Origin: Labrenzia sp. PHM005 | GTDB lineage: Bacteria > Pseudomonadota > Alphaproteobacteria > Rhizobiales > Stappiaceae | Length of the DNA stretch: 64,000 bases | Assembly: GCF_006517275.1 (NCBI RefSeq) | Contig: NZ_CP041191.1 | Location: forward strand, 2,537,001 to 2,601,000 | Direction of reading: 5' to 3' | Shown here: positions 9,459 through 18,742 of the stretch, piece after piece | How the letters are laid out: the number at the start of each line of letters is the position of its first letter | Position numbering within the stretch: the first letter of the stretch is position 1 | Program-made: the position numbers and the translations under genes | The notes under the pieces: generated by a model | What the model was told of the DNA's origin: nothing | The model's input: the letters and a program-made list of their open reading frames with translations, nothing else | The model's database searches: none

Positions 9459-10109
9459 ATGACAGCTTCTTTTGAGACGATCGATAACAGCCTGACCGGT
9501 TGGGCCCAAGATTTGAAACAACGGCTTGATCTCGCAGCACAAGTGGAGCCTGAACGGGACACTGGCGATCATATTTTAAATCCGGGTATCGATCTGTTTG
9601 CGAGTTGGGAGAAGCCACCGCGCGAAGCAGCTGTGTTGATCGGCCTGCGCAATGCTGCTGACGGACCAAGTGTTGTCCTGACACAGCGCACCGGGCATTT
9701 GAATTCTCATGCAGGACAGGTGGCCTTTCCCGGTGGAAAAATCGATCCGGAAGATAATGGTCCGGTTGATGCCGCCCTGCGGGAGGCCCATGAGGAAATT
9801 GGGCTGGATCCGGGACTCGCACGGCCATTGGGGAAACTGGCGCCATATTTCACTGGATCGGGTTATCGCATCATACCGGTTATTGCGGCTGTTGATGAGC
9901 CGGTCAGCTATGTTCCAAATCCGAACGAGGTGGAAGACGTCTTTGAAGTGCCATTTCAGTTCCTGATGGATCCGGCCAATCACCAGAAGCAGAGCCGGGT
10001 ATGGAATGGGCAACGCCGCTACTTTTATGAGATGCCTTTTGCCGACCGTTACATCTGGGGTGTAACGGCTGGAATTATTCGCTCCTTGTACGACACGGTG
10101 TACCGCTGA
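9459..10109 (+). CDS. Nudix hydrolase, CoA pyrophosphatase type
   Basis: A 216-residue Nudix protein. The family-specific CoA box LNSHAGQVAFPGG is followed directly by the Nudix box (about residues 92-114) with the catalytic REAHEEIGL helix whose glutamates bind Mg2+. Such enzymes split CoA and its derivatives into 4'-phosphopantetheine and 3',5'-ADP. Its TGA overlaps the ATG of the DUF6111 gene by one base (TGATG), implying translational coupling. The Shine-Dalgarno is weak. Substrate assignment rests on the CoA box, not on assay. Confidence 0.9.
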   Translation: MTASFETIDNSLTGWAQDLKQRLDLAAQVEPERDTGDHILNPGIDLFASWEKPPREAAVLIGLRNAADGPSVVLTQRTGHLNSHAGQVAFPGGKIDPEDNGPVDAALREAHEEIGLDPGLARPLGKLAPYFTGSGYRIIPVIAAVDEPVSYVPNPNEVEDVFEVPFQFLMDPANHQKQSRVWNGQRRYFYEMPFADRYIWGVTAGIIRSLYDTVYR

Positions 10110-10369
10110 TGCTGCGCATAATACTGACGCAACTGTTTCTGTTTTTGCTGCCCTTTGCTTGTTATGCGACGTGGTTATGGTTGTCCAAAAAGGGCGACAA
10201 ACCAGAGAGCTGGTCGCGCGGCCCCGTCGCGTGGCTGACGCTTGCCGGTCTGGCTTTGACAATTTCTGGGTTTGTTGCAGTTGCCCTTTTGAACAAGGCA
10301 CCGGAAGGTAAGGAGTACAGACCTTCGGAGTTTAAGGACGGAGTGCTCGTTCCGGGCCGGTTCGAATAG
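10109..10369 (+). CDS. DUF6111 small membrane protein
   Basis: An 86-residue protein with two membrane helices (about residues 4-24 and 41-60) joined by a polar loop KKGDKPESWSRG, and a C-terminal PSEFKDGVLVPGRF tail, a pattern matching the DUF6111 family. It starts within the stop codon of the upstream Nudix gene and ends 4 nt before cca, so it is part of the same transcript. Function unknown; it has no catalytic motif. Confidence 0.8.
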   Translation: MLRIILTQLFLFLLPFACYATWLWLSKKGDKPESWSRGPVAWLTLAGLALTISGFVAVALLNKAPEGKEYRPSEFKDGVLVPGRFE

Positions 10370-10373
10370 TGCC

Positions 10374-11621
10374 ATGAAGGAAAAGGCGCATCAGATACTC
10401 GCTGCGGCTGATTGGCTGCTGTCGAAAGATATACAGGCCGTGTTTTCTGCGATTGACCGGGACGGGGATAGTGCACGTGTTGTTGGCGGGGCAATCCGAA
10501 ACACATTGCTGGGTTATTCCGTTCCCGACATCGATATCGCGACCACAGCGACGCCTCAGGATGTGATGCGCCGTGCTTCTAATGCGGGGTTGAAGGCAAT
10601 TGGAACCGGGATCGACCACGGTACCATCACTGTGATCAGCAATGGCTTCCCTTATGAAGTGACGACATTACGGGAAGATGTCGAAACCTACGGTCGGCAG
10701 GCCCGCGTGGTGTTTGGCCGCGATTGGACCAAAGATGCACTGCGCCGGGATTTTACGATGAATGCCCTTTACGTGGATCGGCATGGGTATTTGCACGATC
10801 CGCTGGACGGCCTTGAGGATTGTTTTGCCCGCCGGGTTCGTTTCATTGGCGACCCCGATATGCGCATCCGCGAAGATTACCTGCGAATTCTGCGGTTTTT
10901 TAGGATCTATGCAGCCTATGGCGAAGGCGACATGGACGCGGACGGGCTCGGCGCATGTTTGCGTGAGCGTGACGGATTGCGGCACCTTTCCGCAGAGCGT
11001 ATTGGCCATGAAATGCGCCGACTAATGGCAGCGCCCAAGGCGGCCATTGCTCTGCGAATGATGAATGATTGCGGCCTTTGGGAGATCGCAACAGGCGGAC
11101 TGGCCCGGATTGACGATTATGATGCTTTGCGCGCGCTCGATGGAATAGCTGCTGAAACCCGCGATCCGGAACTTGGGTTGATCGTCCTTGCTGGATTTGT
11201 CCGCGAGGATGTGGACCGGGTGGCAGACCGGCTCCGCCTATCGAATTCGGAACGCAGACGGATGATGACCGGCTGGACCGTTTATAAGCAGTTCCGGCAG
11301 GCGGATACTTGGCCAGACTTGAAGTGGTTGTTGTATGTTCATGGCCGCCAAGGCGCTATTGATGGGCTGCTGGCCTATTGGGCAGCTTTTGAGGGACAAT
11401 ACCGGACCGGTTCGAAACCGGATTTTAGTAAGTCGCTGCAGACTTTGCGAACGGCCGATATCCCGATCTTTCCATTGAAGGGTGCGGACGTGATTGCCTT
11501 GGGCCATCCTCCAGGGCCAGGCGTCGGCCAGTTGCTCAAGTCACTTGAACAGATTTGGCGCGAGAGCGGATTTACGCTTGATAAGAAAGATCTGATGTCC
11601 CGGGTGGTGATCAACGTTTAG
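10374..11621 (+). CDS. cca: CCA tRNA nucleotidyltransferase
   Basis: A 415-residue class II polymerase-beta-fold nucleotidyltransferase that adds or repairs the 3' CCA end of tRNAs. Visible motifs: flexible-loop VVGGAIRNTLLG, catalytic DID at residues 52-54, RRDFTMNALY at about 124-132, and the LRILRFFRIYAAYG ribose/template element. It follows the DUF6111 gene by 4 nt. A poly(A) polymerase of the same superfamily is an alternative, but the length and alphaproteobacterial context favour CCA addition. Confidence 0.93.
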   Translation: MKEKAHQILAAADWLLSKDIQAVFSAIDRDGDSARVVGGAIRNTLLGYSVPDIDIATTATPQDVMRRASNAGLKAIGTGIDHGTITVISNGFPYEVTTLREDVETYGRQARVVFGRDWTKDALRRDFTMNALYVDRHGYLHDPLDGLEDCFARRVRFIGDPDMRIREDYLRILRFFRIYAAYGEGDMDADGLGACLRERDGLRHLSAERIGHEMRRLMAAPKAAIALRMMNDCGLWEIATGGLARIDDYDALRALDGIAAETRDPELGLIVLAGFVREDVDRVADRLRLSNSERRRMMTGWTVYKQFRQADTWPDLKWLLYVHGRQGAIDGLLAYWAAFEGQYRTGSKPDFSKSLQTLRTADIPIFPLKGADVIALGHPPGPGVGQLLKSLEQIWRESGFTLDKKDLMSRVVINV

Positions 11622-11707
11622 CGAATTGATAAGGGTCCTTCGATAAATATCCTAGAAGGTTCCGCTGGGTCATGATGCGGGGCTGGGAGGATTTGGGGAA
11701 ACGGGCA

Positions 11708-12829
11708 ATGCCACAAAGCGAAGTCATATTGATCTCCGATGGGCCGCTGCCAATGGCATCGCCGCTACGGAAAGTGCCGTTTTTCTTTCCCGCACGTCTG
11801 ATCGACATGGCGAAAGTCTCCGAAAAAACCGTTGGAGACGCAGCTGTCGCTGTGATTGAGCTAATCGGATCGAGCGAAGCTGGAATGTCGGCTCTCAAAG
11901 CGTCGTGGCAAACCATTGCCGAAATCCCGGTGATCTGCATTGTTGCCAAGTCGGATCGTAGAGAACTCACACAAGCCGCTGCACTCGGGCAAACGGAATT
12001 GTTGGATCGCGAGGCGCCGTTGGCCCTGTTGCTTCAACAAATCAAAAAGCATCTCAACACCGACATTCTTGCAGACCTTCCGGACGATACGCCTGCAAAG
12101 ACGGCCGAGGCTTATGGCAAATCAAATGCGTTTCTTGAGTCCTTATGCATGTCTGCTTCCACCGATATGGAAATCAAAGTCAAGGCCATGGAGGACAGTG
12201 CCGCGGAGATGCTGGCTGCCATTGAACTTGATGGTTTGAACACCTGGATGCAGGTCGTTCAGCACCACCACAGCGGCACGTATAGTCATTCCCTGAAAGT
12301 GTCTGGTCTGGCCGGAGCCTTTGCGCGTCATCTCACGTGGTCTGAAGCCGACTGTAAGGAAGTGATCGCTGGCGGGTTGGTACATGATATCGGCAAAATG
12401 CGCATTCCACTGACGATCTTAGATAAGCAAACTGCACTCAGCGATGAAGAATTGGCATTGGTCCAAAAACACCCGATCTATGGCCAGGAGATCCTGAAAC
12501 CGCGCTTGGAAGTTCCTTTTGAAGTCAAACGGATGGCCATCCAGCATCACGAATATCTAGATGGGTCCGGATATCCGAATGGTTTAAAGGGAAAACGTAT
12601 TTCGCCGAAGGTCAGACTGATAACAATTTGCGATATTTTCGTCGCTTTGACCGAGGAGCGGGCCTACAAAGAGGCTATTCCAGTCCGTCAGGCTCTGGCC
12701 AATATGAGAGAAATGGGGCCAAAACTCGATCAGGATTTGCTGCGCCAATTCGTCGGAATGATCGTGGACAGGGGCTTCGGTGAAGTCTCAAAGCCAAGTT
12801 CGGCGGCGGACAATGGCGCCGCCGCATAG
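11708..12829 (+). CDS. HD-GYP domain protein, candidate cyclic-di-GMP phosphodiesterase
   Basis: About 373 residues. The N-terminal ~125 residues (EVILISDGPLPM onward) look like a degenerate receiver-type domain. The C-terminal HD-GYP domain is intact: HSLKVSGLAGAFA, GGLVHDIGKMRIP (HD), QHHEYLDGSGYPNGLKG (the GYP motif with HHExxDGxGYP) and ICDIFVALTEERAYK. These metal-ligand residues support hydrolysis of c-di-GMP. The ATG at 11708 has GGGGAA 7 nt upstream and is preferred to an ATG at 11672. It lies 86 nt after cca and may have its own promoter. Target of regulation unknown; motility or biofilm is an inference from family. Confidence 0.88.
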   Translation: MPQSEVILISDGPLPMASPLRKVPFFFPARLIDMAKVSEKTVGDAAVAVIELIGSSEAGMSALKASWQTIAEIPVICIVAKSDRRELTQAAALGQTELLDREAPLALLLQQIKKHLNTDILADLPDDTPAKTAEAYGKSNAFLESLCMSASTDMEIKVKAMEDSAAEMLAAIELDGLNTWMQVVQHHHSGTYSHSLKVSGLAGAFARHLTWSEADCKEVIAGGLVHDIGKMRIPLTILDKQTALSDEELALVQKHPIYGQEILKPRLEVPFEVKRMAIQHHEYLDGSGYPNGLKGKRISPKVRLITICDIFVALTEERAYKEAIPVRQALANMREMGPKLDQDLLRQFVGMIVDRGFGEVSKPSSAADNGAAA

Positions 12830-12855
12830 AGCTATCGGTTGGATTTACCGGTCTA

Positions 12856-13782
12856 TTAAGGCCACTTCACCACGGGCGGCATGGACGACAGGATCGAGGT
12901 AACATTGCCGCCGGTCTTGAGCCCGAAAATTGTGCCTCGATCATAGAGAAGATTGTATTCCACATACCTGCCCCGGCGGATCAATTGTTCTTCGCGCTGG
13001 TCATCGGTCCAAGATTTTTCAAAATTGCGGCGGACCAGCTCTGGATAGATTTTAAGAAATGCCAGGCCGACGTCCTTCGTAAACGCCAGATCCGCGTCCC
13101 AATCTCCACTATTGAGATAATCATAGAAAATGCCGCCGATGCCCCGCGGTTCATTGCGGTGTTTTAGGAAGAAATACTCGTCGCACCAGTCTTTGTACCT
13201 GGGATAATCCGCTACTGCATGCGGGTCACAAGCTGCCTTCATCGCCGCATGGAAGCCGACGGTGTCAGGATCTTCCTGGGTGCGGCGGGCATCTAGAACT
13301 GGTGTCAGATCAGCGCCACCGCCGAACCATTGCCGGGTTGTGACAACCATGCGCGTGTTCATGTGAACCGCGGGCACATTGGGATTGTGCGGGTGGGCAA
13401 TGAGGCTGATCCCCGAGGCCCAAAATCTTGGATCCTCGCTCGCGCCAGGGATTTGCCCCCGGAACTCAGGTGAGAATTCACCGTGGACCGTCGAAATATG
13501 AACGCCAACTTTTTCAAACACCCGGCCATGCATCATAGACATGACCCCGCCGCCACCTTTGGCTCCGGTGCTGTCGGTACGCTCCCAAGGAGTGCGCTCA
13601 AACTTGCCCACAGGCTGGTCGCCCAAAGGGCCTTTGCGGTCACCGATTTCGTCTTCCAGCGTTTCAAACGCATTGCAAATCTGATCACGCAGATCTTTGA
13701 ACCACGCAGCGGCTAACTTTTTTTTGTCCTCGATACCATCAGGGATCGGGCCACCACGGGATTCAGGAGAGTTTGCTGTCAT
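12856..13782 (-). CDS. hemF: Oxygen-dependent coproporphyrinogen-III oxidase
   Basis: A 308-residue HemF that decarboxylates coproporphyrinogen III to protoporphyrinogen IX using O2. Conserved blocks are evident: [50 protein letters not shown] and [20 protein letters not shown] with GGN near the C-terminus. GAGG precedes the ATG. It is convergent with the HD-GYP gene (26 nt apart) and is 48 nt downstream of trmL on the same strand. Aerobic haem supply would serve the bc1 complex encoded nearby. Confidence 0.96.
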   Translation of the reverse strand: MTANSPESRGGPIPDGIEDKKKLAAAWFKDLRDQICNAFETLEDEIGDRKGPLGDQPVGKFERTPWERTDSTGAKGGGGVMSMMHGRVFEKVGVHISTVHGEFSPEFRGQIPGASEDPRFWASGISLIAHPHNPNVPAVHMNTRMVVTTRQWFGGGADLTPVLDARRTQEDPDTVGFHAAMKAACDPHAVADYPRYKDWCDEYFFLKHRNEPRGIGGIFYDYLNSGDWDADLAFTKDVGLAFLKIYPELVRRNFEKSWTDDQREEQLIRRGRYVEYNLLYDRGTIFGLKTGGNVTSILSSMPPVVKWP

Positions 13783-13830
13783 CGGAAATGCCTCGGCATA
13801 GTAAGCTTCTTCCGGGAAGATAATCCCGGC

Positions 13831-14307
13831 TCAAGATTGGCCTGCTCTTTTAGGAAATGCTTGTGTCTGCCGCAAGGCCTCGCCAAGCACCATGCCAGTG
13901 GAAACAGCAACGTTCAGCGAGCGCATGCCATCGGCCATAGGAATGGTCAGCCGGCCGTCCGCCAAAGCGTGAATGTCTTTGGGCACCCCTGTACTTTCCC
14001 GGCCCATAAGCAAGATATCTCCGGGCTGATATTCAAAATCTGTATAGGCCAGGTCAGTTTTGGTGGTGAGCAACAGAAGGCGGCGGTTTTGATCGCGCCT
14101 CCAACTGTCGAAAGCTTCGAAATTGATGTGCCGTTTCATCGCCGCCCGCTCAAGGTAATCCATACCCGCGCGCTTCAATGCGCTGTCGGATATCGGAAAA
14201 CCGGCTGGTTCGATTATGTGAACTGTGACGTTCAAACAAGCCGCCAATCTTAGGATCGTGCCAGTATTTTGCGGGATGTCAGGCTGGTAAAGGGCGATAT
14301 CGGGCAT
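13831..14307 (-). CDS. trmL: tRNA (cytidine/uridine-34-2'-O)-methyltransferase
   Basis: A 158-residue minimal SPOUT methyltransferase. LYQPDIPQNTGTILRLAACL at the N-terminus, LLMGRESTGVP in the middle and IPMADGMRSLNVAVSTGMVL near the C-terminus are the three motifs that form the AdoMet-binding knot. TrmL methylates the wobble ribose of tRNA-Leu. AAGGA lies 8 nt before the ATG. It is likely co-transcribed with hemF downstream. Confidence 0.95.
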   Translation of the reverse strand: MPDIALYQPDIPQNTGTILRLAACLNVTVHIIEPAGFPISDSALKRAGMDYLERAAMKRHINFEAFDSWRRDQNRRLLLLTTKTDLAYTDFEYQPGDILLMGRESTGVPKDIHALADGRLTIPMADGMRSLNVAVSTGMVLGEALRQTQAFPKRAGQS

Positions 14308-14437
14308 ATGTTTGGTCCTTAGAAAGCCAACGCCTCCTAGCAGGTCGATTGCTTTCTGTCATGCACCGTGGCCCAAGCCTTGGCTCCAAGCGTAAGATAG
14401 GTGCTAGAATCGCTTGCCCGCCTTGTCTGGAAAACTC

Positions 14438-16291
14438 ATGTCCGCCCTGTTCCGGCTTTTTGAATCCTGGATCGATCCCTTCCGTCCGCTGCCCGAGGCG
14501 CCGATCCCTCGCGGCGGCCTGGCCTTTCTGATGTTCTTCTTAAAACAAGCGCGCTGGCCGTTTTTTCTGATGCTGTTTGCAGGTGGCCTGACGGCCTTTG
14601 TGGAAGTCACGCTGTTCAGTTTTCTGGGCAAAATCGTGGATCTTCTGGATAGCAGCACCCCTGAAACATTTTTTGCTGATCATGCATGGATCCTGGTGGG
14701 CATGGCCGTTTTCGTCGTGGTCGTACGGGTGGCAGCCAACACACTGATGGCCTTGCTTGAGGAGCAGACAATTGTTCCTGGGTTCTTCAATCTTGTGCGG
14801 TGGCAGGCACACCAACAGGTGATGCGCCAGAGCCTAAGTTACTTTCAGGATGATCTGGCCGGCCGGTTGTCCCAAAAGGTCTTGCAGTCTGGCCTGTCTG
14901 CTGGCGACTTCATGGTCAATCTTCTGCAGGTCGTTTGGTTCATCGTGGTCTATGCCTTGACCACCCTGGTGCTGGTTGCGGATCTGGATCTGTGGCTTGG
15001 CGCCATCGTGTGCCTGTGGCTCGGTTGTTTTTCCCTCACAGCATGGATCTTCGTACCGCGGGTTAGGGGAGCGGCAAAGGAAACGGCCAACGCTTATTCC
15101 GGGGCATCCGGACGGCTTGTGGATACCTACAGCAATATACAGTCCGTCAAACTTTTCGGGTCTCTGAGCGAAGAGAATCGGGGCGCCCGTTCGGCGTTCT
15201 TGCATTTCATCGGCAAGTTGATGGCCTTTACCCGGTTGCTGACGACGATCCGGATGGTAATGAGCCTGATAAACGGGGTGATGATCGTCGCGATCACGGC
15301 CGTGGCTTTGATTGCCTGGCAAAAGGGCGGCATTAGCACGGGGCATGTGGCTTTCACGTTGAGCCTTATTTTGCGGCTGAGCATTCTGCTCAATCGTTTG
15401 TTCAATCAGCTGAATGGCTTGTTCCGGAATTTCGGCACCCTCCAGGACAGTATGGAAGCTATCGTCAAGCCAGTGACTCTCACCGATAAAGCGGGTGCTA
15501 CAGCTTTAACGGTTAGCAAGGGTGCCGTGGACTTTCAGGGGATCAAGTTTCATTACGGCAAACAGGGTGGGGTCATTGATCATCTGGATCTCTCGATCAA
15601 ACCGGGCGAACGTGTCGGCCTGGTTGGACCTTCAGGAGCCGGTAAAACCACATTGACCAGTCTTTTGCTGCGGTTCTTCGACGTTGAAGCTGGCCGGATA
15701 TCCATTGATGGCCACGATGTTCGCAGCGTTACTCAAGAATCGCTTCGCAAGTCGATCGGAATGGTGACACAGGATCCTTCCTTGTTGCACCGGTCCATCC
15801 GCGAGAACATTTTATATGGGCGTCCCGACGCTAGCGAAGCCGACCTTTATCAATCCGCCCGGCGGGCGCATGCGCTGGACTTCATTGAGGCATTGGAAGA
15901 CAAGTCCGGACGCAAAGGATTCGATGCCTATGCGGGTGAGCGTGGGGTTAAATTGTCCGGCGGGCAACGCCAGCGGATTGCGATTGCCCGGGTCCTTCTA
16001 AAGAACGCGCCAATCCTGGTTTTGGACGAGGCAACGTCTGCGCTCGATTCTGAAGTGGAAGCGGCGATCCAGGAAAACCTGCAGCAACTCATGGCGGGAA
16101 AGACAGTCATTGCTATTGCCCACCGACTCTCGACCATTGCAGCTCTCGACCGGCTTGTCGTGATGGATGGAGGACGGATTGTGCAGGAAGGCACGCATGA
16201 GCAATTATTGCGAGATGAAGCCGGTCTTTATGCTCAACTCTGGCGGCGTCAGTCTGGTGGATTTTTGAGGGCCGAAGTTCTGGATGGCTAG
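14438..16291 (+). CDS. ABC transporter, fused permease/ATPase (exporter half-transporter)
   Basis: About 617 residues: an N-terminal six-helix ABC membrane domain (TM segments from residue ~25 to ~310) and a C-terminal nucleotide-binding domain with Walker A GPSGAGKTT, signature LSGGQRQRIAIAR, Walker B ILVLDEATSALDSE and the H-loop AHRLS. This is the type I exporter (MsbA/lipid or drug) architecture, working as a homodimer or with a partner. The N-terminal LFESWIDPFRPLPE resembles WFENLIDPFENTEL of the second exporter at 19.2 kb, so the two are paralogues and may pair. The ATG at 14438 (GGAAAA upstream) is preferred to a TTG at 14414. Substrate unknown. Confidence 0.92.
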   Translation: MSALFRLFESWIDPFRPLPEAPIPRGGLAFLMFFLKQARWPFFLMLFAGGLTAFVEVTLFSFLGKIVDLLDSSTPETFFADHAWILVGMAVFVVVVRVAANTLMALLEEQTIVPGFFNLVRWQAHQQVMRQSLSYFQDDLAGRLSQKVLQSGLSAGDFMVNLLQVVWFIVVYALTTLVLVADLDLWLGAIVCLWLGCFSLTAWIFVPRVRGAAKETANAYSGASGRLVDTYSNIQSVKLFGSLSEENRGARSAFLHFIGKLMAFTRLLTTIRMVMSLINGVMIVAITAVALIAWQKGGISTGHVAFTLSLILRLSILLNRLFNQLNGLFRNFGTLQDSMEAIVKPVTLTDKAGATALTVSKGAVDFQGIKFHYGKQGGVIDHLDLSIKPGERVGLVGPSGAGKTTLTSLLLRFFDVEAGRISIDGHDVRSVTQESLRKSIGMVTQDPSLLHRSIRENILYGRPDASEADLYQSARRAHALDFIEALEDKSGRKGFDAYAGERGVKLSGGQRQRIAIARVLLKNAPILVLDEATSALDSEVEAAIQENLQQLMAGKTVIAIAHRLSTIAALDRLVVMDGGRIVQEGTHEQLLRDEAGLYAQLWRRQSGGFLRAEVLDG

Positions 16292-16379
16292 TTTTTGGTT
16301 CGATGACGTTTTGGCAGATTGTGTTTGATCTAGTGTGCGGTGAGCAACGTAAAGGTCGGGTCAATTACCTGAGGGTCTT

Positions 16380-16784
16380 ATGGTTCAGTTCGCCACCGCC
16401 TATGTCACCACCGCCATCGTGTTTTTCGCAGTCGACTACGTCTGGCTCAGCCAAATCGCGACACGATTTTATTTTGATCGGATAGGTCATCTTCTTATGG
16501 ATCGGCCGAACATGGCGGCGGCAGCCGCTTTTTACCTGATTTACGTGGTGGGGATTGTGGTGTTCGCTGTTGGGCCGGCCCTGAAAAACGACAGTCTGGC
16601 ATATGCGGTTATTTACGGTGCATTGTTCGGTTTCTTCACCTATGCAACCTATGACGTCACCAATTACGCCACCATGAAGAACTGGCCCGTAATCGTTGTG
16701 GTGGTTGATGTTGTATGGGGTACAATTTTAGCGGCGTCCTCCGCTGCGCTTGGTTTTTTGTTGAGCCGGCAGTTGTTGAATTAA
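16380..16784 (+). CDS. DUF2177 family membrane protein
   Basis: A 134-residue integral membrane protein with four predicted helices. The FFAVDYVWLS, FFTYATYDVTNYATMKNWP and DVVWGTILAASSA segments match DUF2177. GAGGG lies just before the ATG. It sits 88 nt after the first ABC exporter, possibly on the same transcript. No biochemical role is known for the family. Confidence 0.88.
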   Translation: MVQFATAYVTTAIVFFAVDYVWLSQIATRFYFDRIGHLLMDRPNMAAAAAFYLIYVVGIVVFAVGPALKNDSLAYAVIYGALFGFFTYATYDVTNYATMKNWPVIVVVVDVVWGTILAASSAALGFLLSRQLLN

Positions 16785-16970
16785 TTCATCACTAAGAAGA
16801 AATGACGTGGGTGCGTTTGCCGGGTGACGCTGCGGTTTCTGCGTTGGGGCCTTAAGGCTTGTAGTTACTCATTTTTTACAGCTTTGCATTATTTATCGAC
16901 GACGATTCAGGTTTGGGCAGGTGCGTTACCCGTAGACTGCCATGTTTGTTGGGTTGGGGCCCGTACTATC

Positions 16971-18290
16971 GTGACGCTTTCCATAAACGGCCGTTTTGTT
17001 TCCATGGTGGTAACTGCCGCCTTGATCATGATGGGTGGCACCGCATTCGCCTTCTACACATTTCGGCAGGCATTGATCGAACAGCTTGGAACCTCAAGCG
17101 GCGCCCAGCAGTTCCTGGACGGCAATGTGGCTTCAAATATCGACGGGCTGATCTTGGATCAAATGATCACGATTGGGCTAACGATGACACCAGTGGGCCT
17201 AGTTTTTCTAGGACTTGCGGTAGTTCTTGCGGTGGGAATTGCCCGCCCGTTGAGCCGGCTCCAGTCCGCACTTGACCGTCTTTCGGCCGGAGATCTTGAT
17301 ATCGAGATTGATGGCGTTGAACGTCACGATGAAATCGGTTCCATAGCCCGGTCTGTCACTGACTTTCGCAGCAATTTGGCTGAAAATGCTAGAGAGCAGG
17401 CGCGCAAGGACCAAGCGCATCAGGAGGCATTGACGGAAGAACGGTCGGCCTTGATGCAAGATGTTGCCGATGACTTTGAGAAGTCGGTCATGGGGGTTGT
17501 GTCGTCTTTGATAGAGTCGACGGGAACCGTTGAAAACAATTCAGTAGACTTGAGAAACGCTGTTGAGTCGTCTCTTCAAGCGGTCTCTGAAGTCAGCAGT
17601 GCGTCAAGCGATGCCAACCAGTCTGTGGAGACAGTAACAGGGGCTTCCAATCGTTTGTCGGACTCCCTGTCACGGGTTCGCGACGATGTCGATCAGGCAA
17701 GTGATATTGCAGATGCCGCTGTGGCTGAAGCCCGTAAGACTGATGAGATTGTTGGCCGCCTGTCGGAAACGGGCCGGGCAATTGGCGAAATCGTTGAACT
17801 TATCAGCCAGATCGCAAGCCAAACCAACCTACTTGCTTTGAACGCCACAATCGAGGCGGCGCGGGCAGGAGATGCCGGCCGTGGATTTGCTGTTGTGGCC
17901 AATGAAGTCAAGGCGCTTGCCGAACAGACCACAAAGGCAACCGATGACATTTCTGCGCAGGTCGCCGCAGTCCAGGATGTGGCGGAGCAATCAGGTGTCG
18001 CCATTTCGTCGATTGCGGACACCATTCAGCGGGTAAGTGAAATTTCGTCGAAGATCCGGGAAGCTGTCGAAGACCAGACGTCTGCGACAGGGGAAATCAA
18101 CGGCAGCGCACAGACGGCACTGGACAGCTCAGAGCGTGTTTCAGGCAATGTCAGCGCATTGAACGATGCGATGGAAGCGAGCCGGACGGCGACGGAAGGA
18201 ATGAGCAGTGCATCCGCAGAACTGGGTAGTCTTTCCAATTCCCTCCAAGCTCAGGTGTCCCAATTCCTGCAAAGTGTCCGCGCAGCCTAA
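16971..18290 (+). CDS. Methyl-accepting chemotaxis protein (short sensor)
   Basis: About 439 residues from a GTG start; the frame stays open upstream but that stretch is not protein-like, and [14 protein letters not shown] is a typical receptor N-terminus. Helix 1 (about 8-30) and helix 2 (about 65-90) bracket only ~35 periplasmic residues, so there is no classic sensor domain. A HAMP domain ([20 protein letters not shown]) leads to the signalling domain with hairpin tip [20 protein letters not shown], the CheA/CheW-binding region. It presumably senses membrane or cytosolic cues or works with a binding protein. No CheR-docking pentapeptide is seen at the C-terminus. The exact start is uncertain. 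Confidence 0.88.
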   Translation: MTLSINGRFVSMVVTAALIMMGGTAFAFYTFRQALIEQLGTSSGAQQFLDGNVASNIDGLILDQMITIGLTMTPVGLVFLGLAVVLAVGIARPLSRLQSALDRLSAGDLDIEIDGVERHDEIGSIARSVTDFRSNLAENAREQARKDQAHQEALTEERSALMQDVADDFEKSVMGVVSSLIESTGTVENNSVDLRNAVESSLQAVSEVSSASSDANQSVETVTGASNRLSDSLSRVRDDVDQASDIADAAVAEARKTDEIVGRLSETGRAIGEIVELISQIASQTNLLALNATIEAARAGDAGRGFAVVANEVKALAEQTTKATDDISAQVAAVQDVAEQSGVAISSIADTIQRVSEISSKIREAVEDQTSATGEINGSAQTALDSSERVSGNVSALNDAMEASRTATEGMSSASAELGSLSNSLQAQVSQFLQSVRAA

Positions 18291-18485
18291 ATCTTTGACG
18301 CTTGTCTATGGTGGTTAAGTCCCGCTGCCTTATATGTCCCGGGCTGTATGAAGCATTACGACCGTGCACCCACATGTCACATATGTGGCTGATTTGTCAC
18401 AGCTCTGGGTTTAGGTGCAGTTCGGCGGAAATCGCTCTTCCCTTAGCCGCGTTTCCAAAGTAACAAGAAGTCCTCAACCTTGACG

Positions 18486-18533
18486 GGTTGTTGTTTCAAT
18501 CCCTTTGGCCGCCCGGCCAAGCAACCAGGAGGG
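18486..18533 (+). promoter_or_regulatory. Leader hairpin next to uORF Shine-Dalgarno
   Basis: A nested stem-loop is formed by GGTTG (18486-18490) with CAACC (18522-18526) and TTGGCC (18505-18510) with GGCCAA (18515-18520). It abuts an AGGAGGG Shine-Dalgarno at 18527-18533 that serves a 24-codon ORF. CCCT at 18501-18504 could alternatively pair with AGGG in the SD, so two exclusive structures, one masking the SD, can be drawn. This is seen by inspection only; no energy was calculated. Confidence 0.5.
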
Positions 18534-18538
18534 CTTAC

Positions 18539-18613
18539 ATGCTGAATCGTTCGACGCACACAGCGACAGCCGTCCATCGGGTTCGCACGGGATCATCTGC
18601 GCGTTTCGCCTAA
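18539..18613 (+). CDS. Putative 24-residue leader peptide
   Basis: ATG at 18539, TAA at 18611-18613, with the strongest Shine-Dalgarno in the neighbourhood (AGGAGGG, 5 nt spacing). The peptide begins MLNRSTHTAT and is rich in Thr, Arg, Ala and His, without a run of one amino acid that would point to an amino-acid attenuator. Its stop codon lies in the loop of a GC-rich stem (18599-18622). It is about 130 nt upstream of a small membrane protein gene coupled to an ABC exporter, the arrangement of translation-controlled leaders of drug-exporter operons. I do not recognise the peptide; that it is translated is inferred. Confidence 0.55.
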   Translation: MLNRSTHTATAVHRVRTGSSARFA

Positions 18614-18661
18614 AAAGCGCGCCTGAGTTCCTAACACTTTTCCGACGTCCGGCTTAAGCCG
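18599..18661 (+). promoter_or_regulatory. Tandem stem-loops after leader ORF
   Basis: GCGCG (18599-18603) pairs with CGCGC (18618-18622) across the leader stop codon, so a ribosome finishing the uORF would melt it. A perfect 12-nt palindrome CGGCTTAAGCCG follows at 18650-18661. Neither stem is followed by a U-run, so a simple intrinsic terminator is not supported; Rho-dependent or translational control is possible. The remaining ~80 nt up to the membrane protein ATG shows nothing further. Confidence 0.4.
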
Positions 18662-18742
18662 CCCATCAGTTCTGGCTGCATGCGTGTCCTTGCGCGTGTC
18701 TGCGGGCGTTTCTCTCAATTTCCTTCGTTTCGGAGACACATC

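Noticed and set aside
16824..16970. 49-residue extension of the first MCP
   Set aside because: Cys/Trp-rich sequence without a ribosome site or receptor-like features; GTG at 16971 gives the normal N-terminus.
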